Source of the DNA: Thiotrichales bacterium HSG1
GTDB taxonomy: Bacteria > Pseudomonadota > Gammaproteobacteria > Beggiatoales > Beggiatoaceae
Length of the DNA stretch: 16,648 nucleotides
Direction: 5' to 3'
Assembly: GCA_030378125.1 (NCBI GenBank)
Contig: JAUCGN010000017.1
Coordinates: 1 to 16,648 of the forward strand
In this document: positions 8,283-16,510 of the stretch, one piece after another
How the letters are laid out: the number at the start of each line of letters is the position of its first letter
Numbering within the stretch: the first letter of the stretch is position 1
The notes under the pieces: generated by a model
The model's input: the letters and a program-made list of their open reading frames with translations, nothing else
Told to the model about the DNA's origin: nothing
The model's database searches: none
Made by a program: the position numbers and the translations under genes

Positions 8283-9470
8283 ATGGCTATCATCAAAATG
8301 ACCGATTTAGACCTTGCTGGTAAAAGAGTTTTAATTCGGGAAGATTTAAATGTTCCATTAAAAGATGGTAAAGTTGCCAGTGATATCCGTATCAAAGCCT
8401 CCTTACCAACTATTAAACACGCAATGGATGCTGGTGCTAAAGTCATGTTAATGTCTCATTTAGGTCGTCCAACCGAAGGTGAGTTTGAAGATAAATTTTC
8501 TATGGCTCCAGTTGCTGAACATCTATCCAATTTGTTGGGCAAACCAGTTAGATTAGTTAAAAACTGGTTAAATGGTATGGAATTAAATAACGGTGAGGTG
8601 GCACTTTGTGAGAATGTCCGTTTTAACGTAGGTGAAAAGAAAAATGATGATGCTTTATCCAAAAAAATGGCTGGACTTTGTGATGTTTATGTGATGGATG
8701 CTTTTGGAACTGCTCATCGAGCTCAAGCCTCAACTCATGGTGTAGCTAAATATGCTCCAGTTGCTTGTGCCGGTCCTCTATTAGCAGGTGAACTAGAGGC
8801 ATTAGGTAAAGCTTTAGATAATCCGGCTCGACCAATGGTTGCTATAGTTGGTGGTTCTAAGGTTTCTACTAAGTTGACTGTGTTGGAATCTCTATCCAAA
8901 GTAGTGGATCAATTGATTGTTGGTGGTGGAATAGCTAACACTTTTATTGCAGCAGCTGGACATAACGTTGGTAAGTCTTTATATGAAGCTGACCTAGTTA
9001 ATGAATCTAAAAAATTAACCACTACTGCCCAACAACAAGGTGGTGATATTCCAGTACCTACCGATATTGTAACTGGTACGGTTAGCCCATTTGAACAAGC
9101 AGATGCTCCAGCAACTTTGAAAGACGTATCTGAGGCTGCTGATGATGATATGATTTTTGATGTTGGCCCTGAGACTTCAGTTAAATTTGCTGAGATTTTG
9201 AAAAAGGCTGGTACTATCGTGTGGAATGGTCCGGTTGGGGTATTTGAGTATGACCAATTTGGAAATGGAACTAAAGCATTGGCAAAAGCAATTGCGGAAA
9301 GTGATGCTTTTTCTATCGCTGGTGGTGGTGATACTCTGGCAGCAGTTGATAAGTATGATATTGCAGATAAAGTTTCATATATCTCTACTGGTGGCGGGGC
9401 TTTCTTAGAATTTTTAGAAGGTAAAAAGTTACCAGCAGTTGCTGTGTTAGAGGAACGTGGTACTTCTTAA
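8283..9470 (+). CDS. pgk: Phosphoglycerate kinase
   Basis: Phosphoglycerate kinase (EC 2.7.2.3) interconverts 1,3-bisphosphoglycerate + ADP and 3-phosphoglycerate + ATP in glycolysis, gluconeogenesis and the Calvin cycle, in the cytoplasm. The 395-residue length is typical. Visible family motifs are the substrate-binding REDLNVP (19-25) and SHLGRP (58-63), [29 protein letters not shown] in the hinge/nucleotide region, [17 protein letters not shown] and the C-terminal [13 protein letters not shown]. No key motif is missing. It follows rpmG by 9 bases and is closed by a strong hairpin terminator. The usual glycolytic neighbours (gap, pyk, fba) are not in the window. Confidence 0.98.
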   Translation: MAIIKMTDLDLAGKRVLIREDLNVPLKDGKVASDIRIKASLPTIKHAMDAGAKVMLMSHLGRPTEGEFEDKFSMAPVAEHLSNLLGKPVRLVKNWLNGMELNNGEVALCENVRFNVGEKKNDDALSKKMAGLCDVYVMDAFGTAHRAQASTHGVAKYAPVACAGPLLAGELEALGKALDNPARPMVAIVGGSKVSTKLTVLESLSKVVDQLIVGGGIANTFIAAAGHNVGKSLYEADLVNESKKLTTTAQQQGGDIPVPTDIVTGTVSPFEQADAPATLKDVSEAADDDMIFDVGPETSVKFAEILKKAGTIVWNGPVGVFEYDQFGNGTKALAKAIAESDAFSIAGGGDTLAAVDKYDIADKVSYISTGGGAFLEFLEGKKLPAVAVLEERGTS

Positions 9471-9509
9471 AGGATAAAATTTGGTAGTTCTGAATAAAGA
9501 TAGCTCCGA

Positions 9510-9545
9510 AAAACCTTCCAGGTTTCAAAAATTCTGGAAGGTTTT
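9510..9545. terminator. Bidirectional hairpin terminator between pgk and the convergent gene
   Basis: A perfect 12-bp inverted repeat, AAAACCTTCCAG (9510-9521) and CTGGAAGGTTTT (9534-9545), has a 12-base loop. The A run at one end and T run at the other give a Rho-independent terminator in both directions. It lies between the converging ends of pgk (9470) and the minus-strand gene (9562). Confidence 0.88.
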
Positions 9546-9561
9546 ATCACTAACCTAAAAA

Positions 9562-10164
9562 TTATAATTCCATACAGACACTATCAGTTATACCTAGCTT
9601 CTCGCAATATTCCTGCATTGAACTTTTACCATCGCATTCTTTAGCTTTAACCATCAATTTTTCCAAAGCACTTCTAGTTTTAACAGCAATCTCGTTAGGA
9701 TAACCATATAAAAAATCAAGTGCTATGTCTTTAGCCATTTGACAAACTTTAGGACTACGCAATCTATCACACTCGTACTGATAACCAACATATGCTACTA
9801 AGCGACGTTTCATGATAACATGTAGCCTAGCCGGGGAACGTGCTAAACATTGTTCTGCTGTTCTTTCTGCTATTCTCCGACCATTTTTAACCATCATTTG
9901 GTTTTTTGATGATGACATACTGTTTTGCGTTTTTGGCCAAATATATCCCATTTGACGTAGCAATCGACACCATTGAGGACCACTACCCTTGTTAAGAACA
10001 TCAATATCAGCAATAGTTAACAATGGCGGTAATGGTCTTACTGGTAAACAAGCATCAATCGTTTGTTTAACAGAATTAAAATTAGCAATATAATTGCTTA
10101 TGGCCATAACTGGGTTAAAAACAATAAACAAAGAAATAAACGTCACAATTTTCATTTTTATCAT
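9562..10164 (-). CDS. Secreted protein with eight cysteines, function unknown
   Basis: I do not recognise this 200-residue protein. It starts with a basic, hydrophobic signal-peptide-like segment (residues 1-21) ending in VMA, with likely cleavage after Ala21. The mature part has eight cysteines (39, 66, 106, 132, 141, 177, 187, 197), an even number that would suit four disulfides in the periplasm. It is basic in the middle (residues 92-123) and probably mostly helical; no transmembrane segment follows the signal peptide. The first ATG is favoured over the ATG three codons later because GGTGG lies 6 bases before it. It is monocistronic, convergent with pgk and separated from the upstream receptor gene by 345 bases. 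Confidence 0.75.
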   Translation of the reverse strand: MIKMKIVTFISLFIVFNPVMAISNYIANFNSVKQTIDACLPVRPLPPLLTIADIDVLNKGSGPQWCRLLRQMGYIWPKTQNSMSSSKNQMMVKNGRRIAERTAEQCLARSPARLHVIMKRRLVAYVGYQYECDRLRSPKVCQMAKDIALDFLYGYPNEIAVKTRSALEKLMVKAKECDGKSSMQEYCEKLGITDSVCMEL

Positions 10165-10509
10165 AATTTTCCACCATCTTTAAGTTAAATAAACTGTTAA
10201 AATCGTGAGTAAAACTCGTTATATGGCTAAACTAGTATAAAGTGATTACATGTAAATGCAATACAAACAAATATCTTTAACCTATTTAATTATAGCTATT
10301 TTATACTAGGTTTTCTATATTATGGTATAAGTTATAATAGAATTTATTCTAAAATCATTATAAAATTTACTACCAGCATTATTAATATAATACACTATAA
10401 ACACATTGTAACAAAATTTACGATAGATTGTGGAGGTGTTGACAACACTACTTTTTCAGGATTACCAACAAATTTTCATTTTTTCTTAATAGTCGACATC
10501 CAGTATCTT
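10165..10509. other. 345-base AT-rich intergenic region
   Basis: No coding frame or RNA gene is recognisable. On the minus strand TATACT (plus positions 10234-10239) with TTGCAT 16 bases upstream is a possible promoter for the eight-cysteine gene, with a leader of about 60 bases. A 13-base palindrome, GTGTTGACAACAC, lies at 10436-10448. I see no hairpin terminator for the upstream receptor gene. Confidence 0.45.
10171..10175 (-). promoter_or_regulatory. Ribosome-binding site that decides the start of the eight-cysteine protein
   Basis: On the minus strand GGTGG lies 6 bases before the ATG at 10164, a normal distance. The next in-frame ATG (10155) would be 15 bases away, so the first ATG is the likelier start. 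Confidence 0.5.
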
Positions 10510-12576
10510 TTATTCAAACAAATATTTTAATTGAAGATAAAAAGTACGTGGTATTTCACTTGCAATCACAGTATTCCCATTAAAAGCATCGCTAAATTCA
10601 ACATGTTGTTTATCAAATAAATTACGTATTCCCAAACCTAAATCTAAATTTTTCATTGGTTTCCAACCCAAACGAAAATCAGTTCTAATATAATTAGTTA
10701 CATTTTTTTCTGGTATATCAATATCAAGTAAATCTGATTGGAATAAACTATTAACCGGCAAATTGTCGACATAATATAAACCTATATCAAATTCTAAATC
10801 ATTGGTTATATTAAATAATGAACGTAAAGTTGCTTGATGGTGAGGACTTGTATCTTCTTCTGATTCAGTATTTGTTAGGACATTAGTAAGATTATCTTCA
10901 ATATGAAGTTGGATTTGCAAATAACTATAAGTAGCAACTATACGCCAATTATCCAATATTTGCCAATGGTTGGCTAGTTCTAAACCAAATACTTCACCAT
11001 ACATTTTATTATTAGTTTTAAATACCATAGTTGCAGATAATGGGTCAAAACTATCTAAATTGATACTCCGCAAATTATCATATTTATTAAAAAATACCGT
11101 AGTATCTAATAAAAAATTTTTGGCTATAGTGAAACGATAACCTAGTTCATAAGCTAACAAATCTTCTGAATTAAAATCCCTACTACCAGTTGATTCAATT
11201 TTTAAGGAATTAGTTGGAATTATTGTAACAACTTTTGCATCAGCCTCAGTTCGAGAAGGAGTGCGTACTGCTTGTGATATAGCTGCCCAAAAACTATGCT
11301 TGGGATTGAACGTCCATAAACCACGCAAAGTTGGTTGAATTTCTAATCCAGTATAATCATTATTTTCCAATTTAATGCCGGTAGTTAATTTAAATTTATC
11401 AGACAATAAAAATTCACCTTGTAAAAATGCACTAAATAGATTATCGCCACGTTCTTCCGGGGAATAAATCAAAGCAGTGGAACTTTTAATTTCATCACGA
11501 GTATGACGGAAACCTAAACCCCAAATAATTTCTTGTTTTTCATTTCGTTGCCAACGATGTTGAAAATCAATATCATAAGTATCACGTACTTCACCTAAAG
11601 AAGCATCGTCTCTTTCCGTGTGGTCTAAATAGGTTTGCAAAATTATATCACCATTAGTAAAATTTCTTTGCCAACGTCCAAGCAAATTAAAACCCTCAGT
11701 ATTTATCTGATCATCAATTATAGGGTTAGATAAACCAAGTTCAGTGAATATAGATAATATTTTTTGGCTATTTTTACCTTTATAAACATCACCTTGAAAA
11801 GTGATTTTATCATATTCATTTTTATTCCAATCTAAGCGAAAACCACCACGTTTCATATCCCAGTTATCATTATGTTCTTGTCCTTTAACATTTAAAAAAT
11901 TCTCATGATCGTAAAATTTACCATAAACTCGATAGGAAATACCGTTGTCTAACTTATCACCATATCTCACACCTACTACAGTTTTTTCTTCATTGTTGCC
12001 AAAATGAGTAGCTAATAATGTGCCTTGGGTATTTTTAGAAGATTTAGTGATGATATTAACAACTCCATTAACCGCATTAGCTCCCCATAAAGAAGCTCCT
12101 GGCCCACGAATTATTTCAATATGATCTATGTCTTCTATCAACAAATCTTGTACATCCCAATAAACTTCAGAACGTAATTGAGTATAAACACTACGTCCAT
12201 CTATCATTACCAACAATTTACTAGAATATTGACCGTTTAAGCCTCTGGCAGTAATAGCCCATTTATTAGCATCTATCCTAGCAACTTGTACTCCCGGAAC
12301 CAAACGCAAAGCTTCAGCGACATGAGTTATTCCAGCTCGACGAATATCTTCTTGGGTAATAACAAATAGAGCAGCAGCAGTATCGGATAAGCGTTGTACT
12401 TTGCGAGATGCTAATCCAGCTTCTGGATCGAAGATTTTAACTTCAGTCAATTCTTCTAAAGCTAAGTTTTTTAATTGATTAATTAATTCAAGTTCAGCTT
12501 GATTATTATCAGCGTTACTTGGCATCACAATAAAAATTGTTATCAATATAAGTAATTGTAAATATTTCATAATCAT
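10510..12576 (-). CDS. TonB-dependent outer-membrane receptor
   Basis: The 688-residue protein has a signal peptide (about 1-22), a short N-terminal stretch with a possible TonB box (LTEVKIF, 43-49), a plug domain (about 57-180) and a 22-strand-type beta-barrel to the C-terminus. The plug shows family signatures: LRLVPGVQVARIDANKW, ITARGLNG, VMIDGRSVYT, IEIIRGPGASLWGANAVNG and VNIIT. Such receptors import siderophores, cobalamin or other large ligands using TonB-ExbBD energy. The ligand cannot be told from sequence, and no TonB, ABC transporter or Fur-type site is seen nearby. The start overlaps the stop of the upstream nuclease gene by 4 bases (ATGA), and GAG 7 bases before the ATG may act as binding site. 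The C-terminus (YLFE) lacks a final aromatic residue. Confidence 0.93.
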   Translation of the reverse strand: MIMKYLQLLILITIFIVMPSNADNNQAELELINQLKNLALEELTEVKIFDPEAGLASRKVQRLSDTAAALFVITQEDIRRAGITHVAEALRLVPGVQVARIDANKWAITARGLNGQYSSKLLVMIDGRSVYTQLRSEVYWDVQDLLIEDIDHIEIIRGPGASLWGANAVNGVVNIITKSSKNTQGTLLATHFGNNEEKTVVGVRYGDKLDNGISYRVYGKFYDHENFLNVKGQEHNDNWDMKRGGFRLDWNKNEYDKITFQGDVYKGKNSQKILSIFTELGLSNPIIDDQINTEGFNLLGRWQRNFTNGDIILQTYLDHTERDDASLGEVRDTYDIDFQHRWQRNEKQEIIWGLGFRHTRDEIKSSTALIYSPEERGDNLFSAFLQGEFLLSDKFKLTTGIKLENNDYTGLEIQPTLRGLWTFNPKHSFWAAISQAVRTPSRTEADAKVVTIIPTNSLKIESTGSRDFNSEDLLAYELGYRFTIAKNFLLDTTVFFNKYDNLRSINLDSFDPLSATMVFKTNNKMYGEVFGLELANHWQILDNWRIVATYSYLQIQLHIEDNLTNVLTNTESEEDTSPHHQATLRSLFNITNDLEFDIGLYYVDNLPVNSLFQSDLLDIDIPEKNVTNYIRTDFRLGWKPMKNLDLGLGIRNLFDKQHVEFSDAFNGNTVIASEIPRTFYLQLKYLFE

Positions 12577-13463
12577 AAATTCTCAATTTCTGTTTCACTT
12601 AATTCAGTTATTTGGGCAATTATTTTTAAATCTAATCCAGCTTGTTTCATTTTTTTTGCTGTTTTCTTGGCTCCTTTAATCAATCCTATTTCTTCACCTT
12701 TAGCTTCACCTTCAATTCTACCTTTAGCCTCACCTTCACTAAAAGCGGTATCAATAGAATTTTTTAAATCCCTATATATTTTCAGACTGTGTTCATATTC
12801 TGCATATTCCGTGACATTATAATTAGCTATTTCGGCCTGTTTAAATAATTTGGTAAAAATTTCTTCTTGGAATTTATTTGGACGAGAAGTTAAGTTTTCT
12901 AGATTTTTTAATATATATAGCCATTTATCAAAATGAGTTTCTAATTCTTCTTCTGTTTTGGTAAATTTGGGCATTTCCAAATAAACGTAGGTTAACTTGT
13001 CATAAAATACTTCCTGAGTGTTTTTATCAAATAATTGTACTTCATGGTGAAATATTTGTTTATCATCTTTGCTTTCTTCAAAAATAAAATCTGAAATACC
13101 AATGGTATAAACTGCATTTAGCTTAAAATTCCAATCACCCTTTTGGGCTTGTTGTTGGATTGGAAATGTAGAGTAATAAATACTTCTATCTTTAAAATAA
13201 TTCTGTTTAGCTTTTTGTAGTTCTACAATAAATTTTTCTCCAGTTTTACTTTCACAATAAATATCATAAATAGCTTTTCTGCTGTTAATATCATGTCCAA
13301 GTTGTTCAGTTGGCAAATAATTTAATTTTATAATTTCTCCAGTATCTTTTTTTAATAATTCATTGAGAAAGTCAATTAATATGTCTTTATTTAGCTCAGT
13401 ACCGAATAATTTTTTAAATCCAAAATCGGTAAAAGGGCAAATATATTTTTCTTTAATGGACAT
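12573..13463 (-). CDS. Rpn-family / PD-(D/E)XK nuclease family transposase-like protein
   Basis: The 296-residue protein belongs to the Rpn/PDDEXK_2 group once annotated as putative transposases. The N-terminus CPFTDFGFKKLFG is the family hallmark. The nuclease core is visible as YDIYC (Asp67) followed by FIVELQ (Glu81, Gln83), the E-x-Q variant of the PD-(D/E)XK site normal for this family, and DRSIYYST at 92-99. The C-terminus carries the typical Gly/Glu/Lys-rich repeats (EGEAKGRIEGEAKGEE, 243-258) and a final helical segment (LSETEIENL). E. coli Rpn proteins are DNA endonucleases that stimulate RecA-independent recombination; the same role here is inferred. The frame and catalytic residues are intact. 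Its stop overlaps the start of the TonB-receptor gene, so the two are probably translated from one transcript. Confidence 0.9.
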   Translation of the reverse strand: MSIKEKYICPFTDFGFKKLFGTELNKDILIDFLNELLKKDTGEIIKLNYLPTEQLGHDINSRKAIYDIYCESKTGEKFIVELQKAKQNYFKDRSIYYSTFPIQQQAQKGDWNFKLNAVYTIGISDFIFEESKDDKQIFHHEVQLFDKNTQEVFYDKLTYVYLEMPKFTKTEEELETHFDKWLYILKNLENLTSRPNKFQEEIFTKLFKQAEIANYNVTEYAEYEHSLKIYRDLKNSIDTAFSEGEAKGRIEGEAKGEEIGLIKGAKKTAKKMKQAGLDLKIIAQITELSETEIENL

Positions 13464-13679
13464 GGTTTTTATTTCTTAGTCAAAACGATAAATTTTATCA
13501 TCATGATGGATAAATAGGATGGAAATAAACGGGGTATTGATTAAATAAGATATATTAAATAAAAATCTGAGTGCCATATTGTTGAATATTATTCCAAAAC
13601 TGTTGCCAACAGCTTTTAGAACACTAAAGTTCTCAATGTGAAATAATATAACCGAAATAAATAAAGGGTTGAAAAACCA

Positions 13680-13876
13680 ATGGCAATGATAATATCACAA
13701 AATGAAAAAGAATTAACAGTACAAGTGAAAATAAAATTGGAAGGAAATATGGTGTAGATGGAAGTCAGATAAAATTTAATGTTGTTAAATTACCACTCGC
13801 AAAACGGGTAGTTTATAAATGTAAACTCTTAAGGGAGGACTACATGAAAGTAATAATACCCATAATAAAACAATAA
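13680..13876 (+). pseudogene. Frameshifted relic resembling the N-terminus of an ISKra4-family transposase
   Basis: From ATG 13680 a frame reads MAMIISQNEKELTVQVKI, then KLEGNMV, and stops at TAG 13755. Moving one frame at about 13752, reading continues VDGSQIKFNVVKLPLAKRV and on to TAA 13874. From memory, the first part resembles the start of ISKra4-family transposases (SQ..N.LTVQVKI.L.GSM) and DGSQIKFNVVK resembles their later DGSPI...VK segment, so the relic would carry both an internal deletion and a frameshift. AAGGG at 13664-13668 precedes the ATG. The family name is an inference from short similarity; the broken, codon-like pattern is seen directly. Confidence 0.5.
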
Positions 13877-13884
13877 TTTAACTA

Positions 13885-13994
13885 CCAAATAGATAGTTGT
13901 TTCGAGAATGAGGTATAATTTCCCGAAACCCAAGTAATATTAGGAGTTTTGGGAAATCTGCTTCGCTCCATTCCCGAAACAACTATCTATTTGG
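13885..13994. repeat. 110-bp fold-back element with 26-bp inverted ends
   Basis: The left arm 13885-13910 (starting CCAAATAGATAGTTG) and right arm 13969-13994 are inverted copies matching at 25 of 26 positions. Inside, TTTCCCGAAACCC (13919-13931) and GAGTTTTGGGAAA (13944-13956) form a second stem with 11 of 13 matches. A TTCCCGAAAC-type motif occurs four times in alternating orientation (13899, 13920, 13946, 13971). The transcript would fold into a long nested hairpin. It could be a MITE or REP-like element, and it may end alpha-2-macroglobulin transcripts because it starts 31 bases past that stop codon. No target-site duplication is evident. Confidence 0.85.
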
Positions 13995-14025
13995 CGAAAG
14001 TATTACTGTACTAGGAACTAAAAAA

Positions 14026-16509
14026 TCACTTAGAATCCTTCACAACCTCCAATCGAGTTGGTTTCCCACTACCAAACACCTCTGGTTCATACATCTCCTC
14101 AGCATGGGTTGCCATCACTCCAAATTTTCCCGGAGCAATTGCTTGAGCTACATAGGATAAATGATAATTACCAGCTTGTAGATGATCGGAGTAGAAAACA
14201 GCCGCATTATGGTGCAATTCCTTATGATAAAAACTCCACCAAGACTCACCGTATTCCAACCATTCATCATCAGTTAGCCAGACAGATTCCTTCGCATATT
14301 GACCAGCTTCAGCTTTATCCGCATCAATCTTGGAAGTAGTGGCCAAATCCCGATTAACTGGCTCCAAACCACCCGGAATCGGATCATTTACTACCACAAA
14401 ATAACGTGGGGCTGGCAGAGAGACATACAAATCCACCCGCACCAACTCTCCAGTAAACAGCTTCATTGGGTTATGTAGCAAAGTCCACTTACCATCTCGC
14501 TCCACATGATATTCACGTTGCACTTCAATCCCAGAATTAACCGCAGTTGCTTTCTCTTCAGTCTCAGCATAAGTCATTTCAACTTTATAATAAACTCGAC
14601 CTTGACCTTCCCGTTTTAACTTCACAACAGCTTCCTGACCCAGATTATCTTCATCCATTGCGTGAACAAAAGTTAATGGAGAGCTTTTCAAACTGTCAAA
14701 ACTACCCTTATTTTTACCATTATCTCGTTTAATCAAAGTGTTATCCAACCAAGTTTGCATTGTCAACATTGGTTTCTCTTGCTCATATACGTTAGCGTAC
14801 TCAATCAAAGCATTCATACAGTACATATTTTCCTGCGTATTGCCCCAATAACCTTTACGATCCTGCATTTTGGTAATATTACGCACCAACTTGAAAGGAA
14901 TCTGTCCAACTTTACTGTTCTGTTCCATAGTTTGGTCGTAACCGCTCAGACTACTGAGTATAGTACATTGGGTTCGTAATGAAGAAGACAGAATATGTTT
15001 ATAACTGCTATCCAATTCTTCTGAAAAAGAGATATTACCCGAAGTTTGATTGGCATGGGCTAGGATTTTATCAGCTACATCATTGCGAATACGCTGCGTT
15101 CCAGGTACTTGCAAAGCTGCGGATAGAAACATAGATTTACCAAATAAATCCATCCGTTCCACATGACTGTGATAGCGATTAATGTCATTACGACTAATTC
15201 TACCATGTTTAGCTAGTGCTGCTAGAGCCACTGCTCGCACTGAAGAAGCCATACCTTTGGAATAATAATCTGGCGTTACATTCTTGCGTAACAGCTTTAA
15301 CAGATAGCTATGTAAATCCCTTTCCACTATCTCTGGAATATCATATTCAGCAGATCGTAACCAATTAAAAGCTAAGGCAGTATAGGCACTTAAATAAGGA
15401 CTAACCCTCTCATCTTTAGCAATAAAATAAGCCATACCACCGTTAGGAGCTTGATATTCTTTGGCTAAGTTAATCGTGTTACTGGGTAAAGTATAGCTGT
15501 CTTTCCAAATTAAATCATCAGCAAGATAATCCTGTAAGTTATTGTAATGGGAAGCCATTGTACCTTTAGTTAATTTCTGTTCCCAACAGTAATATGGATA
15601 ATCTCGCATATAACTGAAAGCACCATCGACTCCACCAATAACAGTTGGAGATGCTATTACTTTCAAGCCACCAACATTAGGAAAAATATTCTCTGGAAAC
15701 TTAACATTTTCAGTTATTTCATTCTCAACGGTAGTACCATAACTAGCTGCTGTCACCGTAGCTTGTCGAGGCCAGATTTTCAAACTTTTTTGCAAGCTAT
15801 CATGATCTTCGCCATCAGAAGCTGTTACTTCAAATTCAATTATGCCCGCTTTAGTAGTTTGTAGTGGTAGCCATTGAGTATATCGTTTATATGGTTCTGC
15901 TTTAACTGTATATTTCTTGCTGACAGATTCTTTTCCAAGACCAACCATATTTTTCATACTTTGCATCCAACTGGTATTAGCTATCGGAGAGATTACTTGG
16001 CCGGTAGCACTCACAGTAACTTTTAAAGTTTTAGCTATTTCAGTTCGATTCATGACACTAAAACCAGCTTGGAATACATCACCAGTCAATAATTGATTTG
16101 GCAATACTGGACGAATCTCAATTGGTTGATTAACCTTGAAATTATAATCTCCTAAACCCATTAAATCTCCTGGTGTGACAGCCATAACTAAAACTCTCCA
16201 ACCAGTTAAATTATCAGGCAAATCAAACTTAATTTGGGCTTTGCCATCACTATTTGTCTTTATAGACGGATTCCAATAACTGACAAATTTAAATACTGAC
16301 CGCATACTCAAACTACTACCACCATCACCGCCAGCATTAGCACCTTTCTTTTCAAATTTTTGTCTTCCAACCAAACGCATCAGCAAGCTAAAGTTAGCCA
16401 AGTCTAAACTATCTAAAGTGTAGAAGCCTTTGTATGGATTAAAATAATCTTTGCCATCAGTCAATAAATCAAATACCGATTCATCCAATACTGTAACAGC
16501 TAATTCAAT
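14026..16509 (-). CDS. Bacterial alpha-2-macroglobulin, C-terminal part (N-terminal half missing)
   Basis: Bacterial alpha-2-macroglobulins are large periplasmic or inner-membrane-anchored protease traps of about 1500-1900 residues. Here only about 825 C-terminal residues remain. Homology starts near [17 protein letters not shown] (16512 downward), passes a Gly-rich loop (about 50-58, counting from the TTG at 16488), YWNPS, the [10 protein letters not shown] macroglobulin segment, the thioester motif YPYYCWEQ (Cys301-Trp-Glu-Gln304), the helical thioester domain and the C-terminal receptor-binding-like domain ([19 protein letters not shown], then [10 protein letters not shown]). The thioester Cys and Gln are present, so the trap chemistry is retained. 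There is no start codon with a signal peptide: the in-frame sequence beyond 16512 loses similarity and meets a TGA at about 16598. The TTG at 16488 is only a formal start. The gene abuts a ctaA fragment head to head. The usual partner gene pbpC is not present. Confidence 0.85.
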   Translation of the reverse strand: MELAVTVLDESVFDLLTDGKDYFNPYKGFYTLDSLDLANFSLLMRLVGRQKFEKKGANAGGDGGSSLSMRSVFKFVSYWNPSIKTNSDGKAQIKFDLPDNLTGWRVLVMAVTPGDLMGLGDYNFKVNQPIEIRPVLPNQLLTGDVFQAGFSVMNRTEIAKTLKVTVSATGQVISPIANTSWMQSMKNMVGLGKESVSKKYTVKAEPYKRYTQWLPLQTTKAGIIEFEVTASDGEDHDSLQKSLKIWPRQATVTAASYGTTVENEITENVKFPENIFPNVGGLKVIASPTVIGGVDGAFSYMRDYPYYCWEQKLTKGTMASHYNNLQDYLADDLIWKDSYTLPSNTINLAKEYQAPNGGMAYFIAKDERVSPYLSAYTALAFNWLRSAEYDIPEIVERDLHSYLLKLLRKNVTPDYYSKGMASSVRAVALAALAKHGRISRNDINRYHSHVERMDLFGKSMFLSAALQVPGTQRIRNDVADKILAHANQTSGNISFSEELDSSYKHILSSSLRTQCTILSSLSGYDQTMEQNSKVGQIPFKLVRNITKMQDRKGYWGNTQENMYCMNALIEYANVYEQEKPMLTMQTWLDNTLIKRDNGKNKGSFDSLKSSPLTFVHAMDEDNLGQEAVVKLKREGQGRVYYKVEMTYAETEEKATAVNSGIEVQREYHVERDGKWTLLHNPMKLFTGELVRVDLYVSLPAPRYFVVVNDPIPGGLEPVNRDLATTSKIDADKAEAGQYAKESVWLTDDEWLEYGESWWSFYHKELHHNAAVFYSDHLQAGNYHLSYVAQAIAPGKFGVMATHAEEMYEPEVFGSGKPTRLEVVKDSK

Positions 16510-16510
16510 T

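Larger units (their letters stand above)
13464..14025. other. 562-base region without an intact gene
   Basis: It holds the upstream region of the nuclease gene, a transposase-like relic (13680-13876) and a fold-back element (13885-13994), both listed separately. Close upstream of the nuclease start are overlapping palindromes (GATAAATTTTATC at 13487-13499 and CATCATGATG at 13499-13508) that could be regulatory. CTGTTGCCAACAG at 13600-13612 is another palindrome. Confidence 0.6.

Noticed and set aside
8456..9408. Frames on either strand inside pgk
   Set aside because: They overlap fully conserved phosphoglycerate kinase motifs and have no similarity of their own.
10436..10467. TTGACA at 10439-10444 as a plus-strand promoter
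   Set aside because: No -10-like sequence lies at the right distance and no plus-strand gene follows.
14058..14979. Three plus-strand frames opposite alpha-2-macroglobulin
   Set aside because: They are shadows of a gene whose thioester and C-terminal motifs are clear on the minus strand.
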